From positions 1 through 64,000 of the forward strand of contig NZ_JACHEN010000013.1 of assembly GCF_014205875.1 (NCBI RefSeq): a stretch of 64,000 bases of DNA, read 5' to 3'. A program made the translations under genes and the position numbers. This DNA is from Anaerosolibacter carboniphilus (GTDB lineage: Bacteria > Bacillota > Clostridia > Peptostreptococcales > Thermotaleaceae). Under the pieces are notes generated by a model. That model worked only from the letters and a program-made list of their open reading frames with translations, searched no databases and was not told the DNA's origin. Positions 53,762 through 61,879 of this stretch are shown here, one piece after another; the first letter of the stretch is position 1; every line of letters starts with the position of its first letter.

Positions 53762-55146
53762 TCTAGTGTTGCATCAAAGAAATTTATGTATCTTCCTTTT
53801 GGAAAAATCTTTACAATGAAAAAAAGCATATCCTTTGGTTAAATGGAGTTACCCCTAACTCACCAAACAAAGGAGATGCTTTTATGACTCAACTAAATAA
53901 TAAAACAGTTTTGCGAAAAATAACACAAGTATTTTCTGGTAGTTTCTTTAGCAGTCTTGTAAATAAATATCATGGGGACTATAGAACCCAGCATTTCTAC
54001 ACCCACTCCCACGCAATAGCCTTGATTTATCAGCAACTTAGTAGTACTGAAGGGTTGAGGCTGTTAACTTGTAAAGCAAAGCATAGTCCTAAAATTAGGG
54101 AACTTATGAATGTGCCTAGCTTCTCTCAATTATCTAGAAAGAATGGATCTAGACCTTATCAAATCTTTGAAGATATGTACTATCATTTAGTAGGTGTAGC
54201 GAAGACAAAACTGGGACTTAAGATATGGAATCAACGATTTAATAACATAAAGATTATTGATGGTACCATCATACAAATTGCTGCTTCACTGGCTCCCAAA
54301 CTTGAATATAAGAATGATAAGGCTGGAATGAAGATTACTACCCTTTATGATTTGAATAAGTCTATCCCTGAGAAAGTAAATATTACACCAGCTAAAACCA
54401 ATGATAGAAAATGTCTGGAAGGATTGTTTGATAATCCTGAAGCACTCTATTTGTTTGACCGAGGGTATTTCAACTACAAACTCTATGATCAACTAACCCG
54501 TGAGGGTAGGCGGTTCATTACTAGACAAATTAACAATGCCCACACCCAAGTAATAGAAGAATATGAAACCTATAATGAGAATCTTAAGGACCGAAGGATT
54601 TGGCTTGGGAAAAAAGACAAAAGGGCTAAGAATCATTATCGAGAAGTAACGATCTTTGATGAGAAAAATGGAGAAGTTAGGATGATTACTAATGATTTTT
54701 CAACTCCTGCGGAGCAGATAGTAGAATTATATAAGCTACGCTGGAACATAGAAGTCTTCTTTAAATGGATTAAACAAAATCTAAGAATAAAGAAATGGCT
54801 AGGCCATAATGAAAATGCAATTAAGATTCAGATTTATTCAGCCCTCATCGCCTATCTTCTTCTTAGCCTATTTCATTTAGAGCTAAATCCTAAATTGTCT
54901 ATTACTTCACTTAGGGGGATCCTGCAGATGAACCTATTGGAGCATGAGGATACAATTACAATTCTTAGTGGATAAAACGAAGAAAATTTAAAAAAGATGG
55001 CTATAGGTTCCTATTATAAATCTATCTATTTATGGTGGAAAAATATGGTTAACCATAAAAAATCCGTTATGGCTGGATAATATGCTCCAACCATAACGGA
55101 TTGAATTTAACGATTTATGAATTTTTTTCATAAATGCAACACTAGA
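53762..55146 (+). mobile_element. Complete IS4-family insertion sequence (1385 bp)
   Basis: Terminal inverted repeats TCTAGTGTTGCAT at both ends (13 bp perfect), flanked by an 11-bp duplication. It carries a single intact transposase gene. It inserted in the hairpin GGGAACC-CTA-GGTTCCC of a dispersed repeat copy. An intact ORF, intact ends and target duplication all point to a recent insertion. Confidence 0.9.
53884..54975 (+). CDS. IS4-family DDE transposase
   Basis: Transposase of 363 aa with the first catalytic Asp in IKIIDGTIIQIA, second in LYLFDRGYFNY, and the Y-(2)-R-(3)-E-(6)-K signature YKLRWNIEVFFKWIK, which holds the Glu. Full-length with AAAGGAG upstream; nothing suggests inactivation. 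Confidence 0.93.
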   Translation: MTQLNNKTVLRKITQVFSGSFFSSLVNKYHGDYRTQHFYTHSHAIALIYQQLSSTEGLRLLTCKAKHSPKIRELMNVPSFSQLSRKNGSRPYQIFEDMYYHLVGVAKTKLGLKIWNQRFNNIKIIDGTIIQIAASLAPKLEYKNDKAGMKITTLYDLNKSIPEKVNITPAKTNDRKCLEGLFDNPEALYLFDRGYFNYKLYDQLTREGRRFITRQINNAHTQVIEEYETYNENLKDRRIWLGKKDKRAKNHYREVTIFDEKNGEVRMITNDFSTPAEQIVELYKLRWNIEVFFKWIKQNLRIKKWLGHNENAIKIQIYSALIAYLLLSLFHLELNPKLSITSLRGILQMNLLEHEDTITILSG

Positions 55147-55241
55147 AACCCTAGGTTCCCTTCGACGACTGCTATCGCAGTCTGAGCACCCTCCTTAGTA
55201 CGGCAGGGGATTTCATCCCCTACAACCCCTATTTTTTATTG
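55147..55241. repeat. Repeat copy D, right half
   Basis: Continues CCCTTCGACGACTGC, GCAGTCTGAGCACCC, the AGGGGATTTCATCCCCT hairpin and TTTTTTATTGT. Joined to 53718-53761 it restores a full repeat copy. Confidence 0.75.
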
Positions 55242-55320
55242 TTTGGTTTTCTCAATCCCTACATCCATTGTGCTTACTTAATTTGAGCTTACTTAAAATT
55301 TATACTCTCTTAGACAATAA

Positions 55321-55343
55321 AAAAGCATACTTCGTATGCTTTT
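55321..55343 (-). terminator. Terminator of small coiled-coil gene
   Basis: AAAAGCATAC-TTC-GTATGCTTTT; on the minus strand followed by six Ts and ATTGTCT, resembling the left module of the dispersed repeat. Confidence 0.7.
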
Positions 55344-55592
55344 CTATTTCAGACTCGTATTGCCTCCCCCCATTTTCTTCACAACCTCATCAAAGGGCAT
55401 TTCCTTTTCCCATCCATATTTTCTACTGTCTACCACCAAGATTTCTTCTTCTGATTTATTCACTTCTTGACCAGCAGATTTACCCAGAATCACCCGATAA
55501 ATCTGATCTATCTTCTTTTCCATCTCCTCTATGCTTGTTTCCATTTCTCTTAAGAGCTTTATAACGGTCTCATCCACTTTACAACACCCCAT
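55344..55592 (-). CDS. Small coiled-coil hypothetical protein
   Basis: Protein of 82 aa: starts MGCCKVDE, then the heptad helix KLLREMETSIEEMEKKIDQI, an acidic linker and KYGWEKEMPFDEVVKKMGG. Family unknown. Ribosome site is weak; the terminator at 55321-55343 follows directly. Confidence 0.5.
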   Translation of the reverse strand: MGCCKVDETVIKLLREMETSIEEMEKKIDQIYRVILGKSAGQEVNKSEEEILVVDSRKYGWEKEMPFDEVVKKMGGGNTSLK

Positions 55593-55633
55593 TTTTTCCA
55601 CTATATAATAAGCATATTATTGGCTGTTGTAAA

Positions 55634-55786
55634 TTATGAATCATGCCCTCTCTTTTCTAGCTTTTCTAAGCTTTTTTCAAACTCCCAATATCTACATGGT
55701 TTTCTTATCCTATAATGAATAGGCTCTTCTTGAGAGTCCTGCTCTATCTGATGCTTTTTTAACCATCTGGATATCGCCCATTTCAT
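55634..55786 (-). CDS. Small hypothetical protein (50 aa)
   Basis: ORF starting MKWAISRWLKKH and ending EKLEKRGHDS, 41 bp before the next minus-strand small gene and probably in the same transcript. GGAG lies about 12 nt before ATG. Basic and helical; family unknown. Confidence 0.4.
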   Translation of the reverse strand: MKWAISRWLKKHQIEQDSQEEPIHYRIRKPCRYWEFEKSLEKLEKRGHDS

Positions 55787-56044
55787 TTCAAATCATCGCT
55801 CCGTTCTATCTATTGCATATATATTTTATTATTTATCATTTTCGACATATTATCCAATTTTATCATTAATTTCAACATTTCATTACAAAATTTCATTACA
55901 AAATTTCTCTATACGGTTGTGGATCACTCCAGAGATCACCATAACGAAATCAAAAATTATTTAGATAAGATATCCCATTCTGTTGGTACATTTTGTCTTG
56001 GACTAGAATATGATGAAATAGATCTAAGAAAAGGAGTGATTTCA

Positions 56045-56428
56045 TTGTATTACGATGATTTTGATGATATATATGACCCCTATTACTATTTTAATTATAT
56101 GAGACAGCGACCCAGACCTCCATTTGGTCAGCCTCCTGCTACACCTCCCTTTGGTGCTGGTCCTGGAACACAGGCTCCTCCAGTAGGTCGTCCTCCATCT
56201 TTTGTCCCACAACAGCAGCAAGGACCTTCCATTCTCGCCGTTGATCCTGGTGCCATTCGTCCATGTACCTTTCAATTTGTATATCTTTGGCTAAGAGATG
56301 GTCGATCTTTTTGGGCATATCTCACTTTTGTAGGTCCAAGATCCGTAGCTGGCTTTCGATGGGCAAGATCCCGCTGGGTATATTTCGGAACAGATTTAAG
56401 AAACATTGACAATTTCATCTGCTACTAA
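56045..56428 (+). CDS. Tyr/Pro-rich hypothetical protein (127 aa), possibly spore-related
   Basis: A TTG start at 56045, with AAGGAG 8 nt upstream, gives a protein beginning with an Asp/Tyr-rich stretch (YYDDFDDIYDPYYYF), a Pro/Gly/Gln linker (about 25-70) and a hydrophobic aromatic C-terminal domain (LWLRDGRSFWAYLTFVGPRS, FRWARSRWVYFGTDLR). Similar C-terminal domains are familiar in clostridial and bacillar small proteins of unknown role. The longer GTG frame from 55919 has no good ribosome site. Confidence 0.6.
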   Translation: MYYDDFDDIYDPYYYFNYMRQRPRPPFGQPPATPPFGAGPGTQAPPVGRPPSFVPQQQQGPSILAVDPGAIRPCTFQFVYLWLRDGRSFWAYLTFVGPRSVAGFRWARSRWVYFGTDLRNIDNFICY

Positions 56429-57039
56429 CCATCAAGCATCTAAGCCTATGTATTCCCCCTATTTTTGGTGAGATATATAAAGCACAAATTTGGCTATGTA
56501 ATTTTATCTTCCCTAGAAAACCCTAGGCTTCTTAAATATAAATAAAGCTCCCTCACATGAGAAATTCTTCATCAATAATTTCTCATATAAGGGGGCTTTT
56601 AATTTTCATGTCAAATCAAGGAAGTCTATCCCTAACTTTTCCTTATAGTACTTCCTTTCTTTTCTCATGTCACATCCGTTACAGAAATATTAGATCTTCC
56701 ATGATTTATGTAACAAATCTTCTTGTCCTGCATATTTTGTATCAGGAAAAGGACAAACAGCCATTTTCTTTACATCAAATTTAATACACTATTTTCTTTT
56801 TCCGATTGCTTATTGTATTGTTCAGCTATCCATGCTTAGTTGCCTGATAAATATGATGATCTCAAGATTTTCACTCATTTGCATCTGATAGATGTAAACA
56901 AAAGCCAATCACTCATATGCTACCTCCAATGTTTAAGGCCTAGGAGTCATCCTAGGCCTCTCTTTGTATCAAAGCAATGAATGATAAGTAGATGTCTCAT
57001 TGACAACTCAACAATCTTAGGTCATTTTTCAGTTACTAT
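56429..57039. other. Gene-poor region
   Basis: Holds a repeat-like fragment (CCCTAGAAAACCCTAGG, about 56511-56528), a long hairpin 56544-56600 (AAAGCTCCCT ... GGGGGCTTTT) and another at 56936-56959 (AGGCCTAGGA/TCCTAGGCCT). The ORF at 56557-56784 has no ribosome site and overlaps the hairpin. Nothing else supported. Confidence 0.5.
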
Positions 57040-57435
57040 TTATCTTATAGAATAATTCAACCCCCACGTATTCCCATAAAGATCAGTTACTACTGCATGG
57101 TAAGCACCCCAAAAGGTTTTCTGCAATTCAAACTTCACAGCTCCATCTTTCGTTAACGCTTGATATAGATTGTTTATTTCTTCTTCGCTTTCCAACTCTA
57201 ATAATAAGTTAATATTGCCATTTTCTTTTTTCTCATCAAATATATCAACTAGATACAGCACGCAATCATCATTTATATGAAGCTCAGCATGTATAATTTT
57301 TCCTTCGAAACCTTTGAACATCTCTTTTCCATCTGCCAACTGAACATTTTTTATTTCCCCACCGAATATCTCCTTATAATATGCAAGAGCTTCTTTACAG
57401 TTTTGGACATAAATCTCAGGAATAATTTTTCTCAT
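57040..57435 (-). CDS. VOC/PhnB-type glyoxalase-fold protein
   Basis: VOC superfamily protein (131 aa): IPEIYVQNCKEALAYYKEIFGGEI, HAELHINDDCVLYLVD and WGAYHAVVTDLYGNTWGLNY are the PhnB pattern. Likely a metal-dependent enzyme or binding protein; substrate unknown. Last gene of the SRPBCC-ArsR-VOC operon. ATG 57435 with AAGGAGG upstream. Confidence 0.85.
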   Translation of the reverse strand: MRKIIPEIYVQNCKEALAYYKEIFGGEIKNVQLADGKEMFKGFEGKIIHAELHINDDCVLYLVDIFDEKKENGNINLLLELESEEEINNLYQALTKDGAVKFELQKTFWGAYHAVVTDLYGNTWGLNYSIR

Positions 57436-57467
57436 GTGAGTTTGCCTCCTTAAATTCTTCATTAATT

Positions 57468-57797
57468 TTATTTGATTTCTTTGTCTTCCACAAAATTTTT
57501 AAGTGCAGCCAATTTCTTGTTCCAAAATCTTTCATAGTATGAAAGCCATTGTTTTAATTCAAGCAGCGGTTCCGGCTGAAGCTTATAACGTGTCTCACGT
57601 CCGACTTTACGCTCACTCACAAGTCCGGCTTCTTCTAAGATGTGTAGATGTTTTGAAACAGCCGTGCGGGTAATGGGAAAATGTTGACTAATTTCCTTAA
57701 CGGGCATCTCCTGGTCCGCAAGCAAACTTAATAGTTCACGGCGTGTAGGATCAGCAATTGCTTGAAATACATCATGCTTAGGATAAGTATCCGTCAT
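57468..57797 (-). CDS. ArsR-family transcriptional regulator
   Basis: Small winged helix protein (109 aa): VFQAIADPTRRELLSLL, then EISQHFPITRTAVSKHLHILEEAGLVSERKVGRETRYKL. No metal-binding Cys, so more like the SRPBCC-linked ArsR regulators. Overlaps the SRPBCC gene by 20 bp. ATG 57797 behind GATGGGTGA. Confidence 0.9.
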   Translation of the reverse strand: MTDTYPKHDVFQAIADPTRRELLSLLADQEMPVKEISQHFPITRTAVSKHLHILEEAGLVSERKVGRETRYKLQPEPLLELKQWLSYYERFWNKKLAALKNFVEDKEIK

Positions 57798-58224
57798 TTT
57801 TATCACCCATCTTTTTACGTAAATCTTCCGTTAGATATCCCCAGCCATCGTACATGATGTCGCGAAGCATTGCATTTTCTTCCGACCATCCGGCATGGAT
57901 GAGGGTAAACTGAGTTTTGTCCTTCTCCAATTCTGTCAGCTCAAAAGAAACATATTGCTCCATATTGTTTCCACACCAGGTAAAGCCAAGTTTTTTCGGT
58001 GGATTAAATTCCATAACCTTACAATGTACGATGCCATCCCAGCCATGCTGAGAAACGGAGTGGAAAGTAAATTCATGTCCCATCACGGGCTGAAAGTCAT
58101 TGGGCATCAGCCATGCAGCCAAACCCTCTGAAGTTGCGATTGCATTCCAGACTTTTTGAATCGGAGCCTCCATTATAATTGTTCGTTCAATATCAGGTAA
58201 CATATTTTTTGTTCTTCTTTTCAT
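57778..58224 (-). CDS. SRPBCC/AHSA1-like domain protein
   Basis: START/Bet v1-like protein (148 aa): ERTIIMEAPIQKVWNAIATSEGLAAWLMP, then a hydrophobic ligand-cavity pattern to GWGYLTEDLRKKMGD. AHSA1-type domains paired with ArsR regulators are widespread; ligand unknown. ATG 58224 with AGGGGGTG upstream; overlaps the ArsR gene. Confidence 0.88.
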   Translation of the reverse strand: MKRRTKNMLPDIERTIIMEAPIQKVWNAIATSEGLAAWLMPNDFQPVMGHEFTFHSVSQHGWDGIVHCKVMEFNPPKKLGFTWCGNNMEQYVSFELTELEKDKTQFTLIHAGWSEENAMLRDIMYDGWGYLTEDLRKKMGDKNDGYLS

Positions 58225-58251
58225 TATTACACCCCCTTGGTGTGCTTTTAT

Positions 58252-58306
58252 GAAACCATTTAGTTTCCCTTTTATCATTATATGACACCTTTTGGTTTCA
58301 CGTCAA
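58252..58306 (-). promoter_or_regulatory. Promoter and operator of the SRPBCC-ArsR-VOC operon
   Basis: Minus strand -35 TTGACG (58301-58306), 18-bp spacer, -10 TATAAT (58277-58282). Palindrome GAAACCATTTAGTTTC (58252-58267) lies just after the start and is a likely ArsR operator; a further half site GGTTTC overlaps the spacer. Confidence 0.55.
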
Positions 58307-58518
58307 GTGCAATAACTTAGTTGCTTAGAATTTTGTTGAATGCTAGCTTGATAAAGCTATCTTCTTCCACACAAAATGAGATTATATCGCTGTCATGGAT
58401 TGGATAGAAGCAGAAAAAAGTCCAAAATGATATTAATTTGTAACGTCTTTGTAACTACTTGTCTTTTCATAATATGTAATATTAATAATATACAATTGAT
58501 TTTTAGGAGGAACATTCA

Positions 58519-59367
58519 ATGCACATTCAGAAGATTTTAAAACCTATCGTTGTTTTACTATTAACAGGCGTTTTCGCTCTGGGAGCATCTAATTTAATGC
58601 CAGCACAAGCGGATGAAAGTGGATATCAGATTGGAAATAAATTTTCAATTAATGATTTGAATACTATTGAAAGAACGTATATTATTGACTATCAAAAAGC
58701 TGATGTAACTGGGGACAATATAGCCGATCATATTCTTCTAATAGGTGATAAGCTTAACAGCAAAGATGATATTTATGCTGAAAACCTGAGAATTGTAATT
58801 CAAGATAATAAATCTAAAGCATATTCAGAAGCTACATATGAAGGCTTGTCAGGATATGAAGGCACCCTTTTTTTAGGGGATTTCGATGGTGATAAAATAA
58901 GAGATGTAATGTTGTCCTCAGCAACTGGTGGAAGTGGTGGAATTGTTCAACATCTAATTGCTTCTTTTAAAAATAATTCTCCTACGATCATATTTGAGGA
59001 AAAAGACAATAATGGCATTTTCATTGATGGGAAATACATAGATGGATTTAAAGCAGAGATAAACGTCATCAATCTTGATAAGATGATCTATTTAGATTTA
59101 ATGGCAAACAGGAATACATATATCGATATGAATATTTATGACAAGGATGGAAAAGTGTTATCGGAAATTACACCTTATGCTATACCGTTTTCGGAGTTAA
59201 CGCCTGTCGACTATAATGGAGATAGCACTTATGAGCTTAAAGGCTATCAGAGAATTACTGGTTCCTATAATGCCGATACAATCTCGAATATAGAATCTCT
59301 ATGGAAATATGAGAATGGCAAGTGGAATATAAGTGAACTTCAATACTCAACTTTCTTAATAAAATAA
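58519..59367 (+). CDS. Secreted protein with Ca-binding (VCBS/FG-GAP-like) repeats
   Basis: Signal peptide (to about residue 32, AQA cleavage), then a beta-rich extracellular domain (282 aa in all) with Asp-rich loops VTGDNIADHILL, DFDGDKIRDVML and VDYNGDSTYEL, matching VCBS/FG-GAP-like calcium sites. AGGAGGAA before ATG. Role unknown; similar proteins occur in spore-forming Firmicutes. Confidence 0.75.
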   Translation: MHIQKILKPIVVLLLTGVFALGASNLMPAQADESGYQIGNKFSINDLNTIERTYIIDYQKADVTGDNIADHILLIGDKLNSKDDIYAENLRIVIQDNKSKAYSEATYEGLSGYEGTLFLGDFDGDKIRDVMLSSATGGSGGIVQHLIASFKNNSPTIIFEEKDNNGIFIDGKYIDGFKAEINVINLDKMIYLDLMANRNTYIDMNIYDKDGKVLSEITPYAIPFSELTPVDYNGDSTYELKGYQRITGSYNADTISNIESLWKYENGKWNISELQYSTFLIK

Positions 59368-59432
59368 TTACATCGGATACCCTATTTCAAACAAGCAAAA
59401 ACTTTAACAATATACTAAAGTTAAATAAAAAA

Positions 59433-59477
59433 GAACGGATAAAGAATGAAGTTTAAAACTTCGTTCTCAATCCGTCC
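59433..59477. terminator. Bidirectional terminator hairpin
   Basis: GAACGGAT ... AATCCGTC arms around GAAGTTT-AAAACTTC; A/T-rich flanks. Lies between convergent genes. Confidence 0.6.
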
Positions 59478-59570
59478 CCAATAAAAGTTTCATGACATAT
59501 TAATCTTGATATAGTTCTTAATTATTTTTTATAATTTTTTTTCTTTATTGATCATCAGCCTGCTTAATAT

Positions 59571-60389
59571 TTATTTCGACAATGTCTTCATCTTAATAAT
59601 TCTCTTTTTAATATCTTTATTGCCATATTCATATTTGAAATCTTTAGCTCCACTTTTTATAATAAACAGCCTTGGTTTCGCTTTTTTATATAAATCATTA
59701 AGTATAATTTCTTCTAACATAGTCGCTAGTTCTCTATACTTATTAACACTTATTTCTGAAAACTGCCTCACCATTTGATATAAAACCCAGAGCAATACTC
59801 CCAAAAAGAAAATCAATATAAAGATACTTTTATAGAATATAGCCTTATTTGACTCAGCATTAAAACTGACTGTTACAATGGTGTTCCAGACTGGTAAAGC
59901 AAGGGCTGCCAAAATTCCTAAGAAGCTATATTCTTTTCCAATATTTCGGTGGTATCTATTATTGTAAATATTTGCTAATTTCTCAAGTTCTTTATTACAA
60001 TATAATATTAAATTTTCTTTTTCAATAATCTCGGCCAAACATATTACTTTTATAATATATAAATCGTGATCAGTTAAAAATCTACTTTTATCTAACTCAA
60101 TATTCTCTCCATACTTTAAAGTATAGTTTTTCTTTGCCTTATATCTCATAAATTTTTCTATCACGCCATTGATTCCAAAAAAAAACAAAGCAACAATTAA
60201 AGGATAATATCTAGTAAAGCTCTCTGTATCCTTAAATGTTATTCTTAGTGCCCATAATATTGAACAAATTGCACATATAATAAAAAATGCTCTTAAATAT
60301 AGTATCCAATACGATTTCCCATATAATATTTGCCTATCCAACTTATAATATTGTTCTTTAATTGTCTCTATTTTTCTAAATTTCATCAT
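59571..60389 (-). CDS. Hypothetical four-helix membrane protein
   Basis: Protein of 272 aa with two helix pairs: about 27-50 and 60-78, then 153-175 and 182-206, separated by a cytosolic linker (YKAKKNYTLKYGENIELD...). The layout resembles SLATT-like membrane effectors but no sequence match is firm. ATG 60389 with AAAAGGTGAG upstream. AT-rich, with the two genes around it. Confidence 0.55.
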   Translation of the reverse strand: MMKFRKIETIKEQYYKLDRQILYGKSYWILYLRAFFIICAICSILWALRITFKDTESFTRYYPLIVALFFFGINGVIEKFMRYKAKKNYTLKYGENIELDKSRFLTDHDLYIIKVICLAEIIEKENLILYCNKELEKLANIYNNRYHRNIGKEYSFLGILAALALPVWNTIVTVSFNAESNKAIFYKSIFILIFFLGVLLWVLYQMVRQFSEISVNKYRELATMLEEIILNDLYKKAKPRLFIIKSGAKDFKYEYGNKDIKKRIIKMKTLSK

Positions 60390-60424
60390 TCTCACCTTTT
60401 CTACAATCTACCAAATAGAAAGAT

Positions 60425-60988
60425 TTAATCAATTCCTTTTTCCTTTTGGATATCAATTAGAATTTGCTTCATGTCTTTGTAGAATTTTTCCATTGGAGAG
60501 AGATTCTCTTTTCTCATATCACTATTTCTTTCATCATAAAGATCATCTAATACATTCATCAAAGCTTTACTTTTTTTGATTTGATGAAGCTCATTCCAAT
60601 AGATGCTAGTTAGTTGAGCCTTCATATCTTTATCACTTGTACTTAATATTTGCCCTCTCAATTCATCTAAAGCTAATAGTTTATTGTAAAGCTGATAGGT
60701 TTCATCCTTCTTTAATCCAATATGTCCCATTGACCATTTGTTTTCTCCTATTATTAACTGTCGAAAAGGAGTACCATTCTCACTAATATTTAAGTCTGAA
60801 ATGATGTTATTTGCATAACTAAGCTGCTGATACACTTTTTCAACTTCAATTTGATAATCAACCTCATATCTAGCAGACTCTATTGTAGCATCCCCAAAAA
60901 GCATAAAAAATCCCGTTATAAAGGCTCCCACTACAGCTCCAACTGCAGTGCCAAATATACCAGTAAATCCATTTGATGTTTGCCCCAT
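60425..60988 (-). CDS. Hypothetical membrane-anchored protein
   Basis: Protein of 187 aa: one N-terminal helix with a glycine-zipper pattern (GTAVGAVVGAFITGFF) and a long cytosolic or external coiled helix (YEVDYQIEVEKVYQQL, ending MKQILIDIQKEKG). No family recognised. It precedes the four-helix protein by 35 bp on the same strand, so the two are cotranscribed. ATG 60988 behind GGAGCG. Confidence 0.55.
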   Translation of the reverse strand: MGQTSNGFTGIFGTAVGAVVGAFITGFFMLFGDATIESARYEVDYQIEVEKVYQQLSYANNIISDLNISENGTPFRQLIIGENKWSMGHIGLKKDETYQLYNKLLALDELRGQILSTSDKDMKAQLTSIYWNELHQIKKSKALMNVLDDLYDERNSDMRKENLSPMEKFYKDMKQILIDIQKEKGID

Positions 60989-61376
60989 TTTTTTCGCTCC
61001 TTTTTCTTCTGTAATCATTAGGAATCCTTATAAAATAGAATTTCTACATTTTTCATCAATTTCCTTCACAAAACAAAAGTACACCTCTTCTGATTCTCAT
61101 CTATCATGAAAACTACATCTACTCAAGTAATTTTCGAACCGACTTATAATAAAAATCCATTTAATACATCTATTAATTAAGGAGAACTTACAATAACATA
61201 TCTAGGTATATTTGAATAGATTATTATATAAAACATACGCTATTATCAAGAAGTTATCTGTAGCAAATGGTTATTGACATATATTTCAACTTATGATAGT
61301 CTCTTATAAGTTTGGGTATAAAGTATATTAAAATAATGTCGATAAATAGAAAAAGATAGAAAAATGAGGGATAATT
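60989..61376. promoter_or_regulatory. Divergent intergenic region
   Basis: Plus-strand promoter: -35 TTGACA (61274-61279), 17-bp spacer, -10 TAGTCT (61297-61302). AT-rich; no hairpin or ORF otherwise found. Confidence 0.55.
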
Positions 61377-61838
61377 ATGAAGCTAACACCCATAAATATT
61401 AATACAAACAAAAAACTTAATCGGAAGGACACAATATTTTTTATTGTTTATTCCTATGTTAGACTATCACTACGTAATGAAGAATTGCACATCATTGAGT
61501 GTCAAAAAGAAGATTTTGCGATTGAATATACTTTTAATCGTTTATTCCATAATTATCGTGATCGTCATAACAATATTAAGGAAATACTTAAGAAAACTAT
61601 ATTGTCTAATATTGGCTTATTTTCTATTTCTATCAGTGAATTAGACTCTTTACTTGAGACTACAGAATTATTTTATATGTTAGAATACAAAACTGATATC
61701 CATGGGCTTTCTAGACGTGATAAATCACCTAATTCTTTTTTAATTGCTTTAGGTTTAATTAATGACATCAATAATTTTTCGTATCCTTTTGCAGGAATAG
61801 GTTCTCCCTTTTGGCTAGGAAATGAACCTGTAAAATAA
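61377..61838 (+). CDS. Hypothetical protein
   Basis: Protein of 153 aa with alternating short helices (YVRLSLRNEELHIIECQKED, IKEILKKTILSNIGLF), no membrane segment and no recognised family. GAGGGA before ATG and a promoter upstream; followed by a bidirectional terminator. Composition is as AT-rich as its neighbours. Confidence 0.5.
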   Translation: MKLTPININTNKKLNRKDTIFFIVYSYVRLSLRNEELHIIECQKEDFAIEYTFNRLFHNYRDRHNNIKEILKKTILSNIGLFSISISELDSLLETTELFYMLEYKTDIHGLSRRDKSPNSFLIALGLINDINNFSYPFAGIGSPFWLGNEPVK

Positions 61839-61876
61839 AAGACTTCTACTGGTAAAATAAGTAGAAGTCTTTTATT
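61834..61876. terminator. Bidirectional terminator
   Basis: AATAAAAGACTTCTAC (61834-61849) pairs with GTAGAAGTCTTTTATT (61861-61876), 16-bp perfect stem, T-rich on both sides. Confidence 0.8.
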
Positions 61877-61879
61877 TTA

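Noticed and set aside
56557..56784. 75-aa ORF
   Set aside because: Overlaps a terminator-like hairpin, has no Shine-Dalgarno site and no recognisable domain; probably spurious.
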